In this document: positions 9,116 through 18,373 of the stretch, in pieces
Layout: every line of letters starts with the position of its first letter
How positions within the stretch are numbered: the first letter of the stretch is position 1
Assembly: GCA_016841425.1 (NCBI GenBank)
Contig: JAENZE010000006.1
Span: forward strand, 8,362 to 72,361
Direction of reading: 5' to 3'
From: Syntrophomonas sp.
GTDB lineage: Bacteria > Bacillota > Syntrophomonadia > Syntrophomonadales > Syntrophomonadaceae
Length of the DNA stretch: 64,000 nt
Position numbers and translations under genes: made by a program
Notes under the pieces: generated by a model
Told to the model about the DNA's origin: nothing
The model's input: the letters and a program-made list of their open reading frames with translations, nothing else
Databases searched by the model: none

Positions 9116-9386
9116 AGCCCTACCTCCTTATAAGTGTTGTGAAAAACCTATGACAACAGGGGGGATGCTCTGGATTCAAACCCGTTGCGGCCGGTCTCCA
9201 GTCAGTTGAATTACCTACCCTGAGATGCCTCCGTAGTCTCATGGCAAAGAGTAATATAGCAGCGTTCCTGAATCGCCTTTCCCGCTGCACTATGCTTGAA
9301 TCCAGATCCTCCACAACCTCCAGACTTTGTCACAGAGCCTTTATATCTTTATTCAGAAAGGTATCACCCTTCGAAAAGTTAATCAG
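9116..9386 (-). promoter_or_regulatory. Long structured 5' leader of proS, no recognisable T-box
   Basis: About 270 nt separate the predicted transcription start from proS. On the minus strand a long-range helix pairs GGATCTGGATTCAAGC (about 9294-9309) with GTTTGAATCCAGAGCATCC (about 9164-9182), extended by TGACAA pairing with TTGTCA. Inside it are hairpins GCAGCG...CGCTGC, TGAGA...TCTCA and CCG-CAA-CGG. Next to the ribosome site a second hairpin, GTTGT...ACAAC, would compete with the outer TTGTCA pairing, a switch-like layout. The GGGTGGTACCGCG-type T-box core expected for a synthetase gene was not found. Function is inferred, not shown. Confidence 0.5.
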
Positions 9387-9392
9387 CAAACA

Positions 9393-9420
9393 ATTATAAT
9401 ACTCTATTCAGCAGCCTCAA
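9393..9420 (-). promoter_or_regulatory. SigA-type promoter for proS
   Basis: Minus strand TTGAGG (9415-9420), 16 bases, perfect TATAAT (9393-9398). The -35 box lies in the last codons of ispG. A start near 9386 gives a leader of about 270 nt before proS. No other convincing promoter is seen in this gap. Confidence 0.7.
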
Positions 9421-10456
9421 TCTCTTTGATCAGTTCATTCACCAGCTGGTTTTCAGGTATTTTCCTGATGACTTCACCATTCTTAAATAATATCCCCAAT
9501 CCTCTTCCTCCCGCTATACCTATATCGGCATCTCGTGCCTCTCCGGGTCCATTGACGATACATCCCATAACGGCAATCTTCAAGCTGCGATCCAAAAATC
9601 TTATCTTCTCGTCTACTTCCTCTACTATTTTAAACAGATCTATCTCACATCTTCCGCAGGTGGGGCAGGATATCAGTTCTATTCCCCGTTCTCGCAGCCC
9701 TGCACTTCTTAGGATTTCATAGGCTGCCCATACTTCATAAACAGGATCAGAGGTTATGGATACTCGCATGGTATCACCTATACCTTCATTCAGCAGGATA
9801 CCTAAACCCATGGCCGATTTGACCAAAGCCCTGGGTATGGTCCCAGCTTCAGTTATGCCAAGGTGCAGGGGGTAGTCTATCAGCTCGGATATAAGCCTAT
9901 AGGCCTCCACGCTCAATGGAACAGAGGAGGCTTTCAATGACACCTTGATATCGTAGAAGTCCATGTCTTCCAGGATTTTGATGTTCTCCACAGCACTTTC
10001 CACCATCGCCTGGGGACATATATGGCCATATTTCTTTAATATGTTTTTATCCAGTGAACCAGCATTAACACCGATCCGAATTGGAACCTTTTTATCTTTG
10101 CATATTTTCACTACCTCTTGCACCTTGTTCCTGGAACCTATATTTCCGGGATTAATCCTCAAACCATCACATCCAGCCTTAATACTGCTCAATGCCAATC
10201 GGTAGTCAAAATGTATATCTGCAATGATAGGGATGCTTGTCCCCTGCTTAATTTTGCTTATAGCCTGCGCAGCTTCTTCATCAATGACAGCTACCCTGGC
10301 TATTTCACATCCGGCTTCCTGCAGTTGTATTATCTGTTCTATGGTCGAGGTTACATCCCGGGTATCGGTAGTAGTCATAGACTGAACAACTATCGGATGG
10401 TCCCCGCCTACCGGCACTTCACCTACCCATACTACCTGACTTTTTCTCCTCATCAT
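9404..10456 (-). CDS. ispG: 4-hydroxy-3-methylbut-2-en-1-yl diphosphate synthase IspG
   Basis: The iron-sulfur enzyme (GcpE) that makes HMBPP from MEcPP in the MEP isoprenoid pathway. 350 residues, the usual bacterial short form. The N-terminal TIM barrel begins VGEVPVGGDHPIVVQSMTTTDT; the C-terminal [4Fe-4S] ligands are in ELISCPTCGRCEIDL and VMGCIVNGPGEARDADIG. The ATG at 10456 has AAGGG at five bases; an upstream in-frame GTG (10462) overlaps the rseP stop. It follows rseP and dxr, so two MEP-pathway enzymes are in one operon. In Bacillus ispG lies elsewhere, while this insertion is common in Clostridia. Confidence 0.96.
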   Translation of the reverse strand: MMRRKSQVVWVGEVPVGGDHPIVVQSMTTTDTRDVTSTIEQIIQLQEAGCEIARVAVIDEEAAQAISKIKQGTSIPIIADIHFDYRLALSSIKAGCDGLRINPGNIGSRNKVQEVVKICKDKKVPIRIGVNAGSLDKNILKKYGHICPQAMVESAVENIKILEDMDFYDIKVSLKASSVPLSVEAYRLISELIDYPLHLGITEAGTIPRALVKSAMGLGILLNEGIGDTMRVSITSDPVYEVWAAYEILRSAGLRERGIELISCPTCGRCEIDLFKIVEEVDEKIRFLDRSLKIAVMGCIVNGPGEARDADIGIAGGRGLGILFKNGEVIRKIPENQLVNELIKEIEAAE

Positions 10457-10458
10457 GG

Positions 10459-11493
10459 TCACCCTTTAATAAATTTCATTATATCGTTAAATGTAACCAG
10501 TACAATAAGTGCCATGAGAAACATGAATCCCAACCAGTGAATAAATCCTTCTTTTTCAGGCTGCACAGGTTTCCTGCGAATTGCTTCTATAACTGCAAAT
10601 ACTATCCGGCTGCCATCCAAAGCGGGAATGGGCAAGAGATTCAAGATACCCAGATTGATACTTAAGAATGCCGCAAAGCTTAACAAGAATACGGTTCCGA
10701 CTTGTGCAGCATCGCCAATAAGACCTACTATACCTACGGGTCCAGCGATTTCGGCAGCTGATGCCCCTCCAGTAACCATGGTCAATAATCCACCTAGAAG
10801 TACCACCGTTAATTCATAAGTCTGCTGCAATCCTATTTTAACCGCGGTCAGTAGACCTTGTTTTTCATATACTATATTGCTTAAAACACCAATAGCAGGT
10901 GTTCCGGTGCTGGTATTAATTTCTGGTATTACTTGAAGTTCGGTATTCTTACCCCCGCGATCTATTTCCATCTCTACTGGCGTGCCTGCTGGCTGAGCTG
11001 AAAGAATTGTGGTAAATTCATCCCAGGTATCCACCTGTTGTCCATTCACCGCCAGTATCCTGTCTCCAGCTAATATTCCCGCCTGTTCAGCTGGCTGTCC
11101 GGCAAATACTTTTCCTATTATCGGGTCATCGGTAGTCCGGGGTATGCCAATAAAAGCATAACTATAAATGAAGATCAGCAGGGCTAGCACAAAGTTCATG
11201 AAAGGCCCGGCAAATGATACGCGAATTTTCTCCAGTGGAGTACGATGGCTGTAGCCGTTGGGATTGTCTTGATCACCTGGCTCTTCTCCGGCCATACGCA
11301 CAAATCCTCCCAGAGGAAATACCCTTATAGAATAATCCACCTCATCTTTTCGCCAGGAAAAAATTTTATAACCGAAACCGATGCTGAATTCATAGACTGG
11401 AATACCTATTCTCCTGGCTGCCAAAAAATGCCCAGTTTCATGAAACAGAATCAGAACTGCTATGATTATTATGGCAATTAATATTGTCATCAT
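10459..11493 (-). CDS. rseP: RIP zinc metalloprotease RseP/RasP (site-2 protease)
   Basis: A 344-residue intramembrane metalloprotease that cleaves anti-sigma factors and signal-peptide remnants in the membrane. The zinc-binding HETGH is in the first helix (ILFHETGHFLAARRIGIPVYEFSIGFG), a single PDZ domain follows (~120-200, AGILAGDRILAVNGQQVDTWDEF), and the second active-site motif LNLLPIPALDGSRIVF with the catalytic Asp lies near residue 285. About four membrane segments are visible. It sits between dxr and ispG, the conserved cdsA-dxr-rseP neighbourhood. Confidence 0.95.
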   Translation of the reverse strand: MMTILIAIIIIAVLILFHETGHFLAARRIGIPVYEFSIGFGYKIFSWRKDEVDYSIRVFPLGGFVRMAGEEPGDQDNPNGYSHRTPLEKIRVSFAGPFMNFVLALLIFIYSYAFIGIPRTTDDPIIGKVFAGQPAEQAGILAGDRILAVNGQQVDTWDEFTTILSAQPAGTPVEMEIDRGGKNTELQVIPEINTSTGTPAIGVLSNIVYEKQGLLTAVKIGLQQTYELTVVLLGGLLTMVTGGASAAEIAGPVGIVGLIGDAAQVGTVFLLSFAAFLSINLGILNLLPIPALDGSRIVFAVIEAIRRKPVQPEKEGFIHWLGFMFLMALIVLVTFNDIMKFIKG

Positions 11494-11578
11494 GAATCCC
11501 CCTTTATATCCTTATCTCTTTAGGTTTCCCCCGGTAAGTCTATATATGTGATTATCGCTTCAAATATCAGCAGTTTCT

Positions 11579-12730
11579 CTATAACTTGCGGCATATGCTA
11601 CGGGCCCATTTATCAGCCTGCAATATGCTATCCAGGTCAGGCTGGTTAACTGGTTCATGTAGTTCCATAACTTGCTCAGCCAGCCAGGGTATGGAAGTAA
11701 ACGCTATTTCGCGAGTCAAAAATCTGTTCACGGCTATTTCGTTGGCGGCATTTAGTACCGCCGGCATAGTTCCTCCGATTCGCCCAGCCCGGTATGCAAG
11801 ATTTAAGGCTGGGAATTTTTCCATATCCGCACTCTCAAAATGCAGAGCCCCTAATAATTTCGGATCTAACTCCGGGGCTGATGAAACAACTCGCTCCGGG
11901 TAGGTGAGAGCATATTGAATAGGAATTCGCATATCATGTGAGCCCAGATGGGCCAGAAATGAACCATCTACTAGTTCAACCATGGAGTGTATGATGCTCT
12001 CTTTTTGTACCACCACGTCTATTTTATCATAATTTATACCAAATAGATGATGAGCTTCGATTACTTCCAGCCCCTTATTCATCAAGGTAGCCGAATCGAT
12101 GGTTATTTTCGGTCCCATAATCCAGTTTGGATGTTTTAAAGCCATCTCTACAGTAACGCTATCAAGCTGTATTCTATCCAGGTCCTTAAATGGTCCACCT
12201 GAGGCAGTCAGCCAAATTTTCTTAAGGTGTTTATTTTCCCCCTGTAAACACTGGAATACTGCCGAGTGTTCACTATCGACCGGTAAAATAGCAACATTAT
12301 TATCCCGGGCTTCCTGCATAACAATGTCACCTGCTGCCACCAGGGTTTCTTTATTCGCCAGGGCAACTCTTTTCCCTGATTGTATCGCGGCCAGGGTGGG
12401 TTTAATACCAATCGCTCCGCTCACCGCTATTACCACTATATCCGCTTCTGGCCAGGCTGCAAGTTCACACAGACCATCTAAACCCGATAATACTGTGCAA
12501 TCCTTACCCGTACGGGAGCATAACTCTTGGTAAGACGAAGTATCTCCGACAGCAGCGACAGCTGGATGGTATCTCTGGATCTGCTCTGCCAGTACCGCAA
12601 CTTCGTCTTTTGCTGCAATGCCCAGCAAATTAAACATTCCCGTATGCTTTTCAATAACGTCCAGAGTCTGCAGCCCTATAGAGCCGGTAGAACCCAGGAT
12701 CACTACATTCTTTTTCCTACAGATGGTCAT
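11579..12730 (-). CDS. dxr: 1-deoxy-D-xylulose 5-phosphate reductoisomerase
   Basis: Converts DXP to MEP, the committed step of the non-mevalonate isoprenoid pathway, using NADPH and a divalent metal. 383 residues. The Rossmann motif VILGSTGSIGLQTLDV opens the protein; substrate/metal motifs LPVDSEHSAVFQCL, LTASGGPF and HPNWIMGPKITIDSATLMNKGLEVIEAHHLF are intact. The ATG at 12730 follows GGAGG with seven-base spacing and overlaps the upstream permease gene by 14 bp. Confidence 0.97.
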   Translation of the reverse strand: MTICRKKNVVILGSTGSIGLQTLDVIEKHTGMFNLLGIAAKDEVAVLAEQIQRYHPAVAAVGDTSSYQELCSRTGKDCTVLSGLDGLCELAAWPEADIVVIAVSGAIGIKPTLAAIQSGKRVALANKETLVAAGDIVMQEARDNNVAILPVDSEHSAVFQCLQGENKHLKKIWLTASGGPFKDLDRIQLDSVTVEMALKHPNWIMGPKITIDSATLMNKGLEVIEAHHLFGINYDKIDVVVQKESIIHSMVELVDGSFLAHLGSHDMRIPIQYALTYPERVVSSAPELDPKLLGALHFESADMEKFPALNLAYRAGRIGGTMPAVLNAANEIAVNRFLTREIAFTSIPWLAEQVMELHEPVNQPDLDSILQADKWARSICRKL

Positions 12731-13844
12731 TTGTTTTCCTCCAGTTCAAACTGTCAAATAAGCCAGCCCGATAACTGGCGATAATAATCACCACTGTAAC
12801 GGGCCCTAAAATAAGTCCAACCGCACCTCCCAGTTTTAAGCCGAAGTAAAGTGCCATGAGCGTCACCAGGGGATGCAGCCCGATGTTTTCACCCACTATC
12901 TTAGGTTCAGTGAACTGCCGGACCAGGGATATTATCAAGTATATTACTGACAAACCAAGTCCCAGTTTTGTGTTACCCAGAATAAATTCGACCAGAATCC
13001 AGGGAACAAACAGCAGGCCGGGACCCAGGATAGGCAGGAGATCCAGCAAACCCACAAAAATACCTATGGTGAGTACATATTCAACCCCGATAATTTTTAA
13101 TAAAACCATCGTCAAAACAGCCGTAATAGAGATCAATATTAAATAAGCTTTTAAGAAACCTAGCAATATAGTTATCAGTTGGTTAAAGATGCTGGTAGTT
13201 TTGCTCTGGGTGTTTACCGGCAAAAATTTATATACAAATTGTTTCAGCTCATAGCGATCATTACTGATCAAAAAGGTAGCTATGGCGGCAATCATTATAA
13301 AGGCAAAAATGCCCGGCAGCAAGCCTACGGCCGCTGTTAAGATATCTATACTATTACCGATCAAGGAACTTAAGGTCTTTATGGCTCCCTGGAGGCTGTT
13401 ATGCATGGCTGTCTGCACTTCTATTGGGAGATTCAACTGCAGATAAAAGACCTTAAAATCACTTATTGCAGCCAGGAATGATTCTGTGACCTGATCAGAA
13501 TAAGCGGCTAACTCCGGAAATAATCTCATAAGATCCTTAATGATTCTGGATATCAGCCAGGAAATGACGTAGATGAAGCCTCCCACCAGCATTAATAGAC
13601 TCAGTGCAACTGCCCAACCCCTCTTCAACCTGGTTTTGCGTTCGAAAAATATAACCACAGGTTCTATGATCATAGCCATTATTATAGCTAAAACAAATGG
13701 AAGTAATAATGAAGGCAGGTAAGAGAACACATTACCAATTATGGGTAACATATAGGCTATTATTAGATATAGAGCCAGGATAGCCAGGACAAATATGCCT
13801 AACCTGACAAATATTTTAACATATTTATTTAGTTCAGGATCCAA
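12717..13844 (-). CDS. AI-2E family transporter (YtvI/PerM-like permease)
   Basis: A 375-residue polytopic membrane protein of the AI-2E transporter family (Pfam PF01594): two helix pairs at the N-terminus, a soluble middle (~100-150) and a C-terminal helical bundle with the conserved LPILGPGLLFVPW and QFTEPKIVGENIGLHPLVTLMALYFGLKLGG stretches. Members include sodium/proton antiporters and the AI-2 exporter TqsA; the substrate here is not predictable. It is inserted between cdsA and dxr, genes usually adjacent, and overlaps dxr by 14 bp. Start is a TTG at 13844 preceded by AGAGG. Confidence 0.88.
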   Translation of the reverse strand: MDPELNKYVKIFVRLGIFVLAILALYLIIAYMLPIIGNVFSYLPSLLLPFVLAIIMAMIIEPVVIFFERKTRLKRGWAVALSLLMLVGGFIYVISWLISRIIKDLMRLFPELAAYSDQVTESFLAAISDFKVFYLQLNLPIEVQTAMHNSLQGAIKTLSSLIGNSIDILTAAVGLLPGIFAFIMIAAIATFLISNDRYELKQFVYKFLPVNTQSKTTSIFNQLITILLGFLKAYLILISITAVLTMVLLKIIGVEYVLTIGIFVGLLDLLPILGPGLLFVPWILVEFILGNTKLGLGLSVIYLIISLVRQFTEPKIVGENIGLHPLVTLMALYFGLKLGGAVGLILGPVTVVIIIASYRAGLFDSLNWRKTNDHL

Positions 13845-13904
13845 ATTGTTACCTCTTTTCCAAGCCTATTGATACTAGAACAGAAATGAGATGCTGGATC
13901 AAAT

Positions 13905-14690
13905 TTAAACCAAATACACAAAGAAATAGTAAACCAGTGGTACTACCATGAGGAAACTATCAAATCTATCCAAAACTCCACCATGGCCGGGAATAATCTT
14001 GCCCGTATCTTTTACCCCAAAAAACCTCTTCATGCCAGATATCATCAAATCTCCTATCTGAGCAAAAATGCTGGCTATCATTCCTAATATCAATACATAT
14101 GCAAGATTTGTCTGTCCAATTTCTATTATACTAAAAAACAAGCAGGCACTCGCAACAGACAGCACTATTGCTCCTACTGCCCCTTCCCTTGTTTTATTGG
14201 GGCTTAGCTCAGGTGCTAGTGGTTTACTGCCCCAGAACCTACCGGCAAAATACCCACCGGTATCGCTGGCCCAGGTGAGCAGCAGAGATAACACCATTAT
14301 CCATAAGCGATTATCCAGGTAAAATATTTTCAAGCTAAAGCTTAACAACATCCCCAGATAAAACGCTCCAAAAAAGCTCAATGAAATATCATTTATATCC
14401 ACCCGGGGATATTGAAAGATTAGAAATAAAGCAAAAATAATAAATATCAACAGGAAAATAGGAAGCAGGTACATGCTGTCTGCTGCCGACAAAATTACAG
14501 CCAGTAAAACCATAAAACCAGGTCCATAAATGGGTTTATACCCTTTTATGGACATCATCCGGTAGTATTCGTACAAAGCCAACATGCCCATAAGTATGAA
14601 CAGGCTCCACCAGTATATACCGCCTGCATAAAGAATTATTATTAATATAGGTATACCAATAACTGCACTAAGTATTCTTACTTTTAACAT
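13905..14690 (-). CDS. cdsA: Phosphatidate cytidylyltransferase
   Basis: Makes CDP-diacylglycerol from phosphatidic acid and CTP, the branch point of phospholipid synthesis, in the cytoplasmic membrane. 261 residues with about eight hydrophobic segments. The C-terminal signature SGMKRFFGVKDTGKIIPGHGGVLDRFDS carries the conserved KR...KD...PGHGG(V/I)(L/M)DR(F/D)DS motif. It overlaps uppS by 23 bp, the standard uppS-cdsA pair. Confidence 0.96.
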   Translation of the reverse strand: MLKVRILSAVIGIPILIIILYAGGIYWWSLFILMGMLALYEYYRMMSIKGYKPIYGPGFMVLLAVILSAADSMYLLPIFLLIFIIFALFLIFQYPRVDINDISLSFFGAFYLGMLLSFSLKIFYLDNRLWIMVLSLLLTWASDTGGYFAGRFWGSKPLAPELSPNKTREGAVGAIVLSVASACLFFSIIEIGQTNLAYVLILGMIASIFAQIGDLMISGMKRFFGVKDTGKIIPGHGGVLDRFDSFLMVVPLVYYFFVYLV

Positions 14691-15441
14691 TCTGCCCTTC
14701 CTGCTTTTGGTGACTCAGTCCCCCAAATCTTCTATCCCTCTGCTGATATTCTCCGATGGCCTGCAGGAGATGATCTCTGGTAAACTCCGGCCATGTGACA
14801 TCCGTAATCCACAATTCGGTATATGCTATCTGCCATAATAAAAAATTGCTCAGCCTTAATTCTCCAGCAGTCCGTATCAACAGATCAGGGTCCGGAATAC
14901 TATCGGTATACAAATAGCTGGAAAAAACCTCTTCCGTTAGGTTATCAATATCTATTCGGCTATCCCTGATTTCCTGTCCAAGTTTTTTTACTGCCTGCAG
15001 AATTTCAGTCCTGCTGCCATAATTTATAGCCAGATTAAATGTCATCTTCTGGTTTCCACTGGTAAGATGCAGGGCTTCTTCAATCCCATCTACACATTTC
15101 CTGGGCAGGGACTTGTAATCTCCCAGGATTTTTATACATATGCCATTCTCATGCATCTCTTGCAGTTCTTTCCTCAGGAACTCAATCAATAGATCCATTA
15201 GATAATCGACTTCATTCTGAGGACGTCTCCAATTTTCGGTGGAAAAAGCATAAACTGTCAAAACCTGCACTTCCAGTTCCATACAGGCTTTAACAATCCT
15301 TTTGATTGATTTCATACCCTCTCGGTGGCCCATAGTTCTTGGCAGTAATCTCTTTTTGGCCCACCTTCCATTGCCATCCATTATGATAGCAATATGCTGT
15401 GGCATATTATTAAACTGCAGGTCTTTATTATTAATATCCAC
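14668..15441 (-). CDS. uppS: Undecaprenyl diphosphate synthase (isoprenyl transferase)
   Basis: A cis-prenyltransferase that builds the C55 lipid carrier for cell-wall synthesis from FPP and IPP, the products of the MEP pathway. The catalytic region MPQHIAIIMDGNGRWAKKR with the key Asp, HREGMKSIKRIVKACMELEV, YAFSTENWRRP and the C-terminal DPDLLIRTAGELRLSNFLLWQIAYTELW are all present. I prefer the GTG at 15441 (AAGGG five bases upstream); a TTG at 15462 would add seven residues. A small terminator-like hairpin separates it from frr. Confidence 0.95.
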   Translation of the reverse strand: MDINNKDLQFNNMPQHIAIIMDGNGRWAKKRLLPRTMGHREGMKSIKRIVKACMELEVQVLTVYAFSTENWRRPQNEVDYLMDLLIEFLRKELQEMHENGICIKILGDYKSLPRKCVDGIEEALHLTSGNQKMTFNLAINYGSRTEILQAVKKLGQEIRDSRIDIDNLTEEVFSSYLYTDSIPDPDLLIRTAGELRLSNFLLWQIAYTELWITDVTWPEFTRDHLLQAIGEYQQRDRRFGGLSHQKQEGQNVKSKNT

Positions 15442-15465
15442 AATATCCCTTCTCTCGCCCAAACT

Positions 15466-15486
15466 ATAAAACCCCCGAAAGGGGGT
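15466..15486 (-). terminator. Terminator-like hairpin between frr and uppS
   Basis: Minus strand ACCCCC-TTTC-GGGGGT followed by TTTAT. A compact GC-rich stem with a short T tract, located about 50 bases after frr. It may partially end the rpsB-tsf-pyrH-frr transcript and lower expression of uppS-cdsA downstream. Confidence 0.65.
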
Positions 15487-15539
15487 ATATGGCTATTGCA
15501 GCTATAACCAAAGCGGAGCGCAATCTAGACTATTGCTAA

Positions 15540-16097
15540 TCATACTTCCATAATATCTTTTTCTTTGGCCTGTAAAACTTGGTCCACGTTTTTTACGTAT
15601 TTATCGGTGAATTTCTGAATCTCATCCATGCCTTTCTTGTTTTCATCTTCAGAGATCAATTTTTCTTTTTCACTCATTTTAAGCATGTCGTTCGATTCTC
15701 TACGGATGTTCCTAATAGCGACTTTGGTCTCTTCCCCTTTTTTCTTGACCACTTTCACCAGTTCTTTCCGTCTCTCCTCCGTTAGCTGTGGAATAGCAAT
15801 ACGGATGACAACCCCGTCATTGGAAGGAGTAATTCCTAAATCAGACCTGAAGATGGCCTTTTCAATCTCAGGTATTATACTTTTATCCCAGGGTTGTATA
15901 ACCAGCAGCCTGGCTTCAGGAACCGTGATATTACCTAACTGGTTGATGGGAGTAGTTTCACCATAATACTCCACGGTAATCTTTTCAACCATAGCCGGAT
16001 TAGCCCGGCCCGCTCTCAAGGTAGAGAGATCTTTAGCCAGGAATTCAATACTCTTCTGCATCTTTTCTTCAGCATCACGCAAAATATCTTTTATCAC
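15540..16097 (-). CDS. frr: Ribosome recycling factor
   Basis: With EF-G it splits post-termination ribosomes. 185 residues, standard length, highly charged helical protein. Recognisable stretches are FLAKDLSTLRAGRANPAMVEKITVEYYGETTPINQLGNITVPEARLLVIQPWD, then LTEERRKELVK and the C-terminal helix ending in DEIQKFTDKYVKNVDQVLQAKEKDIMEV. It begins four bases after pyrH and is co-transcribed in the rpsB-tsf-pyrH-frr order. Confidence 0.97.
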   Translation of the reverse strand: MIKDILRDAEEKMQKSIEFLAKDLSTLRAGRANPAMVEKITVEYYGETTPINQLGNITVPEARLLVIQPWDKSIIPEIEKAIFRSDLGITPSNDGVVIRIAIPQLTEERRKELVKVVKKKGEETKVAIRNIRRESNDMLKMSEKEKLISEDENKKGMDEIQKFTDKYVKNVDQVLQAKEKDIMEV

Positions 16098-16101
16098 TTT
16101 G

Positions 16102-16818
16102 TTACCTCCCTACGTAAGTGCCGATTTTTTCCCCCATTGCCGCCTTGAGTATATTGCCATTTTTGGTTAAATCAAATACGATTATGGGTATATTGTTTTC
16201 CATACACAAAGAGGCTGCAGTCGAATCCATCACACCCAGGCCTTTATTTATGACCTCTATATACTCCAAGAAATTATACTTGGTTGCCAGTGGGTTCGTA
16301 ACTGGATCGGAATCATAAACTCCATCTACTTTTTTGGCCATCAGTATAGCTTGTGCTTCAATCTCTGCAGACCTCAAAGCGGCCGCGGTATCGGTTGAGA
16401 AATAAGGGTTACCCGTCCCAGCAGCAAAGATTACTACTCGCCCCTTTTCCAGGTGACGAATAGCCCGACGTCTAATATAGGGTTCGGCTACTTCCTTCAT
16501 CTCTATAGCAGACATTACCCGGGTGGGCATATTAGCATTTTCCAGAGCATCCTGTAATGCCAGCGAGTTGATAACCGTAGCCAGCATCCCCATATAATCA
16601 GCAGTAGCCCTATCCATGCCCTTAGCGCTCCCAGCTACGCCGCGCCATATATTGCCGCCACCGACCACAATACCTATTTCAACGCTTTTTTGTACAACTT
16701 CAACTACCTGCTTCGAAATATCTGTAATTATCTCATGGTTGATACCATAGCCGTCTTTTCCTGCCAGAGCTTCGCCGCTGAGTTTCAGAACAATGCGCTT
16801 GTATGGACCAGATTGCAA
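16102..16818 (-). CDS. pyrH: UMP kinase
   Basis: Bacterial hexameric uridylate kinase of the amino-acid kinase family, 238 residues, which phosphorylates UMP to UDP. Motifs: [13 protein letters not shown] at the ATP site, [13 protein letters not shown] for the UMP site, [25 protein letters not shown], and [22 protein letters not shown] typical of the PyrH family. It lies 27 bp after tsf and 4 bp before frr. Confidence 0.97.
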   Translation of the reverse strand: MQSGPYKRIVLKLSGEALAGKDGYGINHEIITDISKQVVEVVQKSVEIGIVVGGGNIWRGVAGSAKGMDRATADYMGMLATVINSLALQDALENANMPTRVMSAIEMKEVAEPYIRRRAIRHLEKGRVVIFAAGTGNPYFSTDTAAALRSAEIEAQAILMAKKVDGVYDSDPVTNPLATKYNFLEYIEVINKGLGVMDSTAASLCMENNIPIIVFDLTKNGNILKAAMGEKIGTYVGR

Positions 16819-16845
16819 ACGATAACCTCCTATAAATCTAAAACC

Positions 16846-17493
16846 CTATTTCAATTGAGACATAACTTCAGCTACAAAATCACTTTCTTCTTTTTCGATT
16901 CCCTCTCCTACTTCGTAACGAGAAAATCTTCTTACTGCTATATTTTCTCCAATTCTGGCTACATTCTCATGAATCAATTGTTCGATGGTTTTATCAGGAT
17001 CTTTAATAAACGCCTGTTCTAGAAGGCAGCTTTCTTTAAAGAACTTCTCTATTCTGCCCTCTACCATTTTTTCTATAATCTTCTCTGGTTTTCCTTCTTC
17101 TAGCGCCTGAGCTCTCAGAACATTTTTTTCCCGCTCGATATCATTATCGGGCACTTCACTGCGGGATATATATTCAGGTTTAGCGGCAGCTATCTGCATA
17201 GCTAGGTCATGAACCAGCTGTTTAAATTCATCGGTCTTGGCCACAAAATCGGTTTCACAATTGACTTCGACCAGGACTCCGATCCTTCCTCCACCATGGA
17301 TATAAGAAGCAACGACTCCCTCGCTGGTTATCCGACCTGCCTTTTTAGCAGCTTTGGCCAATCCTTTCGTCCTTAATTCGTCTATAGCTTTTTCAATATC
17401 GCCGGAAGTAGCAACCAACGCATTTTTGCAGTCCATCATTCCTGCCCCGGTTCTCTCCCGCAGCTCTTTAACAATTGCAGCTGAAATACTCAA
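16846..17493 (-). CDS. tsf: Elongation factor Ts, short form
   Basis: Nucleotide exchange factor for EF-Tu. The start ([52 protein letters not shown]) holds the UBA-like domain and the conserved TGAGMMDCK signature; the core [23 protein letters not shown] with the TDF motif that contacts EF-Tu follows. At 215 residues it is much shorter than the ~290-residue Bacillus protein and lacks most of one core subdomain, a short form also known from other Clostridia and Thermus. It follows rpsB after 77 bp that contain a terminator-like hairpin. Confidence 0.96.
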   Translation of the reverse strand: MSISAAIVKELRERTGAGMMDCKNALVATSGDIEKAIDELRTKGLAKAAKKAGRITSEGVVASYIHGGGRIGVLVEVNCETDFVAKTDEFKQLVHDLAMQIAAAKPEYISRSEVPDNDIEREKNVLRAQALEEGKPEKIIEKMVEGRIEKFFKESCLLEQAFIKDPDKTIEQLIHENVARIGENIAVRRFSRYEVGEGIEKEESDFVAEVMSQLK

Positions 17494-17542
17494 TTCAATA
17501 ACCTCCTAATTATGGATTGTAATTTGTTTTTATTTTGATAGT

Positions 17543-17564
17543 AAAAAAGGGAGTAACTACTCCC
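17543..17564 (-). terminator. Intercistronic terminator between rpsB and tsf
   Basis: Minus strand GGGAGTA-GT-TACTCCC followed by six T residues, within ten bases of the rpsB stop. A textbook intrinsic terminator that probably acts partially, letting some transcripts pass into tsf so that S2 is made in excess of EF-Ts. Confidence 0.8.
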
Positions 17565-17570
17565 CTTTAG

Positions 17571-18269
17571 CTAGGCAGTAACCTGTTCTCCCTGTTTACC
17601 TTCCAAACACGCGTCCGCTATGCGGGAGGATATTAATTTGACTGCCCTGATGGCATCATCATTACCAGGGATGACATAATCGATTTCATCCGGATCACAA
17701 TTAGTATCTACAATAGCGACAACCGGTATATTTAATTTACGTGCCTCAGCTACCGCAATCTTTTCTTTCCTGGGATCGACCACGAAGACTGCTCCCGGGA
17801 GTTTATCCATATTCTTAATTCCGCCCAAAAAGCGTTCCAGTCTTTCCTTTTCATTTAACAGACGAGCAACTTCCTTCTTGGTGAGAACTTCCATTGCGCC
17901 GCTTTCTTCCATCTGTTCCAGCTGTTTTAACCTGAGTACTCTTTTCCTAATGGTCTTGTAGTTGGTCAGCATTCCGCCTAACCAGCGCTGGTTAACAAAA
18001 TGCATTTCGCACCTTCTTGCTTCATCCTTGATGGTTTCCTGAGCCTGTTTCTTGGTTCCAACAAAAAGAACACTCTTGCCATCACTTACGGTATTCTTGA
18101 TAAAAGCATAAGCCTCATCAAATTTCTTTACCGTCTGCTGCAGGTCTATGATATAAATCCCATTTCTCTCCATGTAAATGTAAGTGCCCATCTTGGGATT
18201 CCACCTGCGGGTTTGATGACCAAAGTGTACTCCTGCCTCCAGCAGTTGTTTCATAGTAATAACTGACAT
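17571..18269 (-). CDS. rpsB: 30S ribosomal protein S2
   Basis: S2 of the small subunit, 232 residues. Begins [26 protein letters not shown], a very conserved S2 start; further [36 protein letters not shown] and [52 protein letters not shown] are typical. ATG at 18269 with AGGAGG eight bases upstream. Leader hairpin and promoter lie just upstream; downstream is the tsf-pyrH-frr operon. Confidence 0.98.
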   Translation of the reverse strand: MSVITMKQLLEAGVHFGHQTRRWNPKMGTYIYMERNGIYIIDLQQTVKKFDEAYAFIKNTVSDGKSVLFVGTKKQAQETIKDEARRCEMHFVNQRWLGGMLTNYKTIRKRVLRLKQLEQMEESGAMEVLTKKEVARLLNEKERLERFLGGIKNMDKLPGAVFVVDPRKEKIAVAEARKLNIPVVAIVDTNCDPDEIDYVIPGNDDAIRAVKLISSRIADACLEGKQGEQVTA

Positions 18270-18311
18270 TGATATCCTCCTTTTAGTTTTTTACCGCCGC
18301 TGTCTCATCCC

Positions 18312-18342
18312 GACTGGAAACTTTCGCAAGCACTATCCAGTC
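18312..18342 (-). promoter_or_regulatory. Hairpin in the rpsB leader
   Basis: On the minus strand GACTGGA...TCCAGTC closes a stem with an inner CTT-GCGA-AAG cap. It sits ~45 bases before the rpsB start and within the transcript expected from the promoter at 18374-18403. S2 leaders are often autoregulated by S2 itself, so this is a candidate S2-binding site; I see the structure, the function is inferred. Confidence 0.5.
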
Positions 18343-18373
18343 AGTCCATCAGCGTGTGTATTTACCAACAAAT

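Noticed and set aside
9164-9250. tRNA-like gene (GGGTTTGAATCC resembles a T-loop)
   Set aside because: The flanking bases do not form a T stem or acceptor stem, and the same bases pair with an upstream segment instead.
9120-9314. 64-residue minus-strand frame before proS
   Set aside because: It overlaps the structured leader, has no ribosome site and no recognisable protein features; the RNA structure explains the region better.
9116-9403. T-box riboswitch for proS
   Set aside because: The location is right, but the conserved T-box core and antiterminator were not found; only AGGGTAGGTAATTC is distantly similar.
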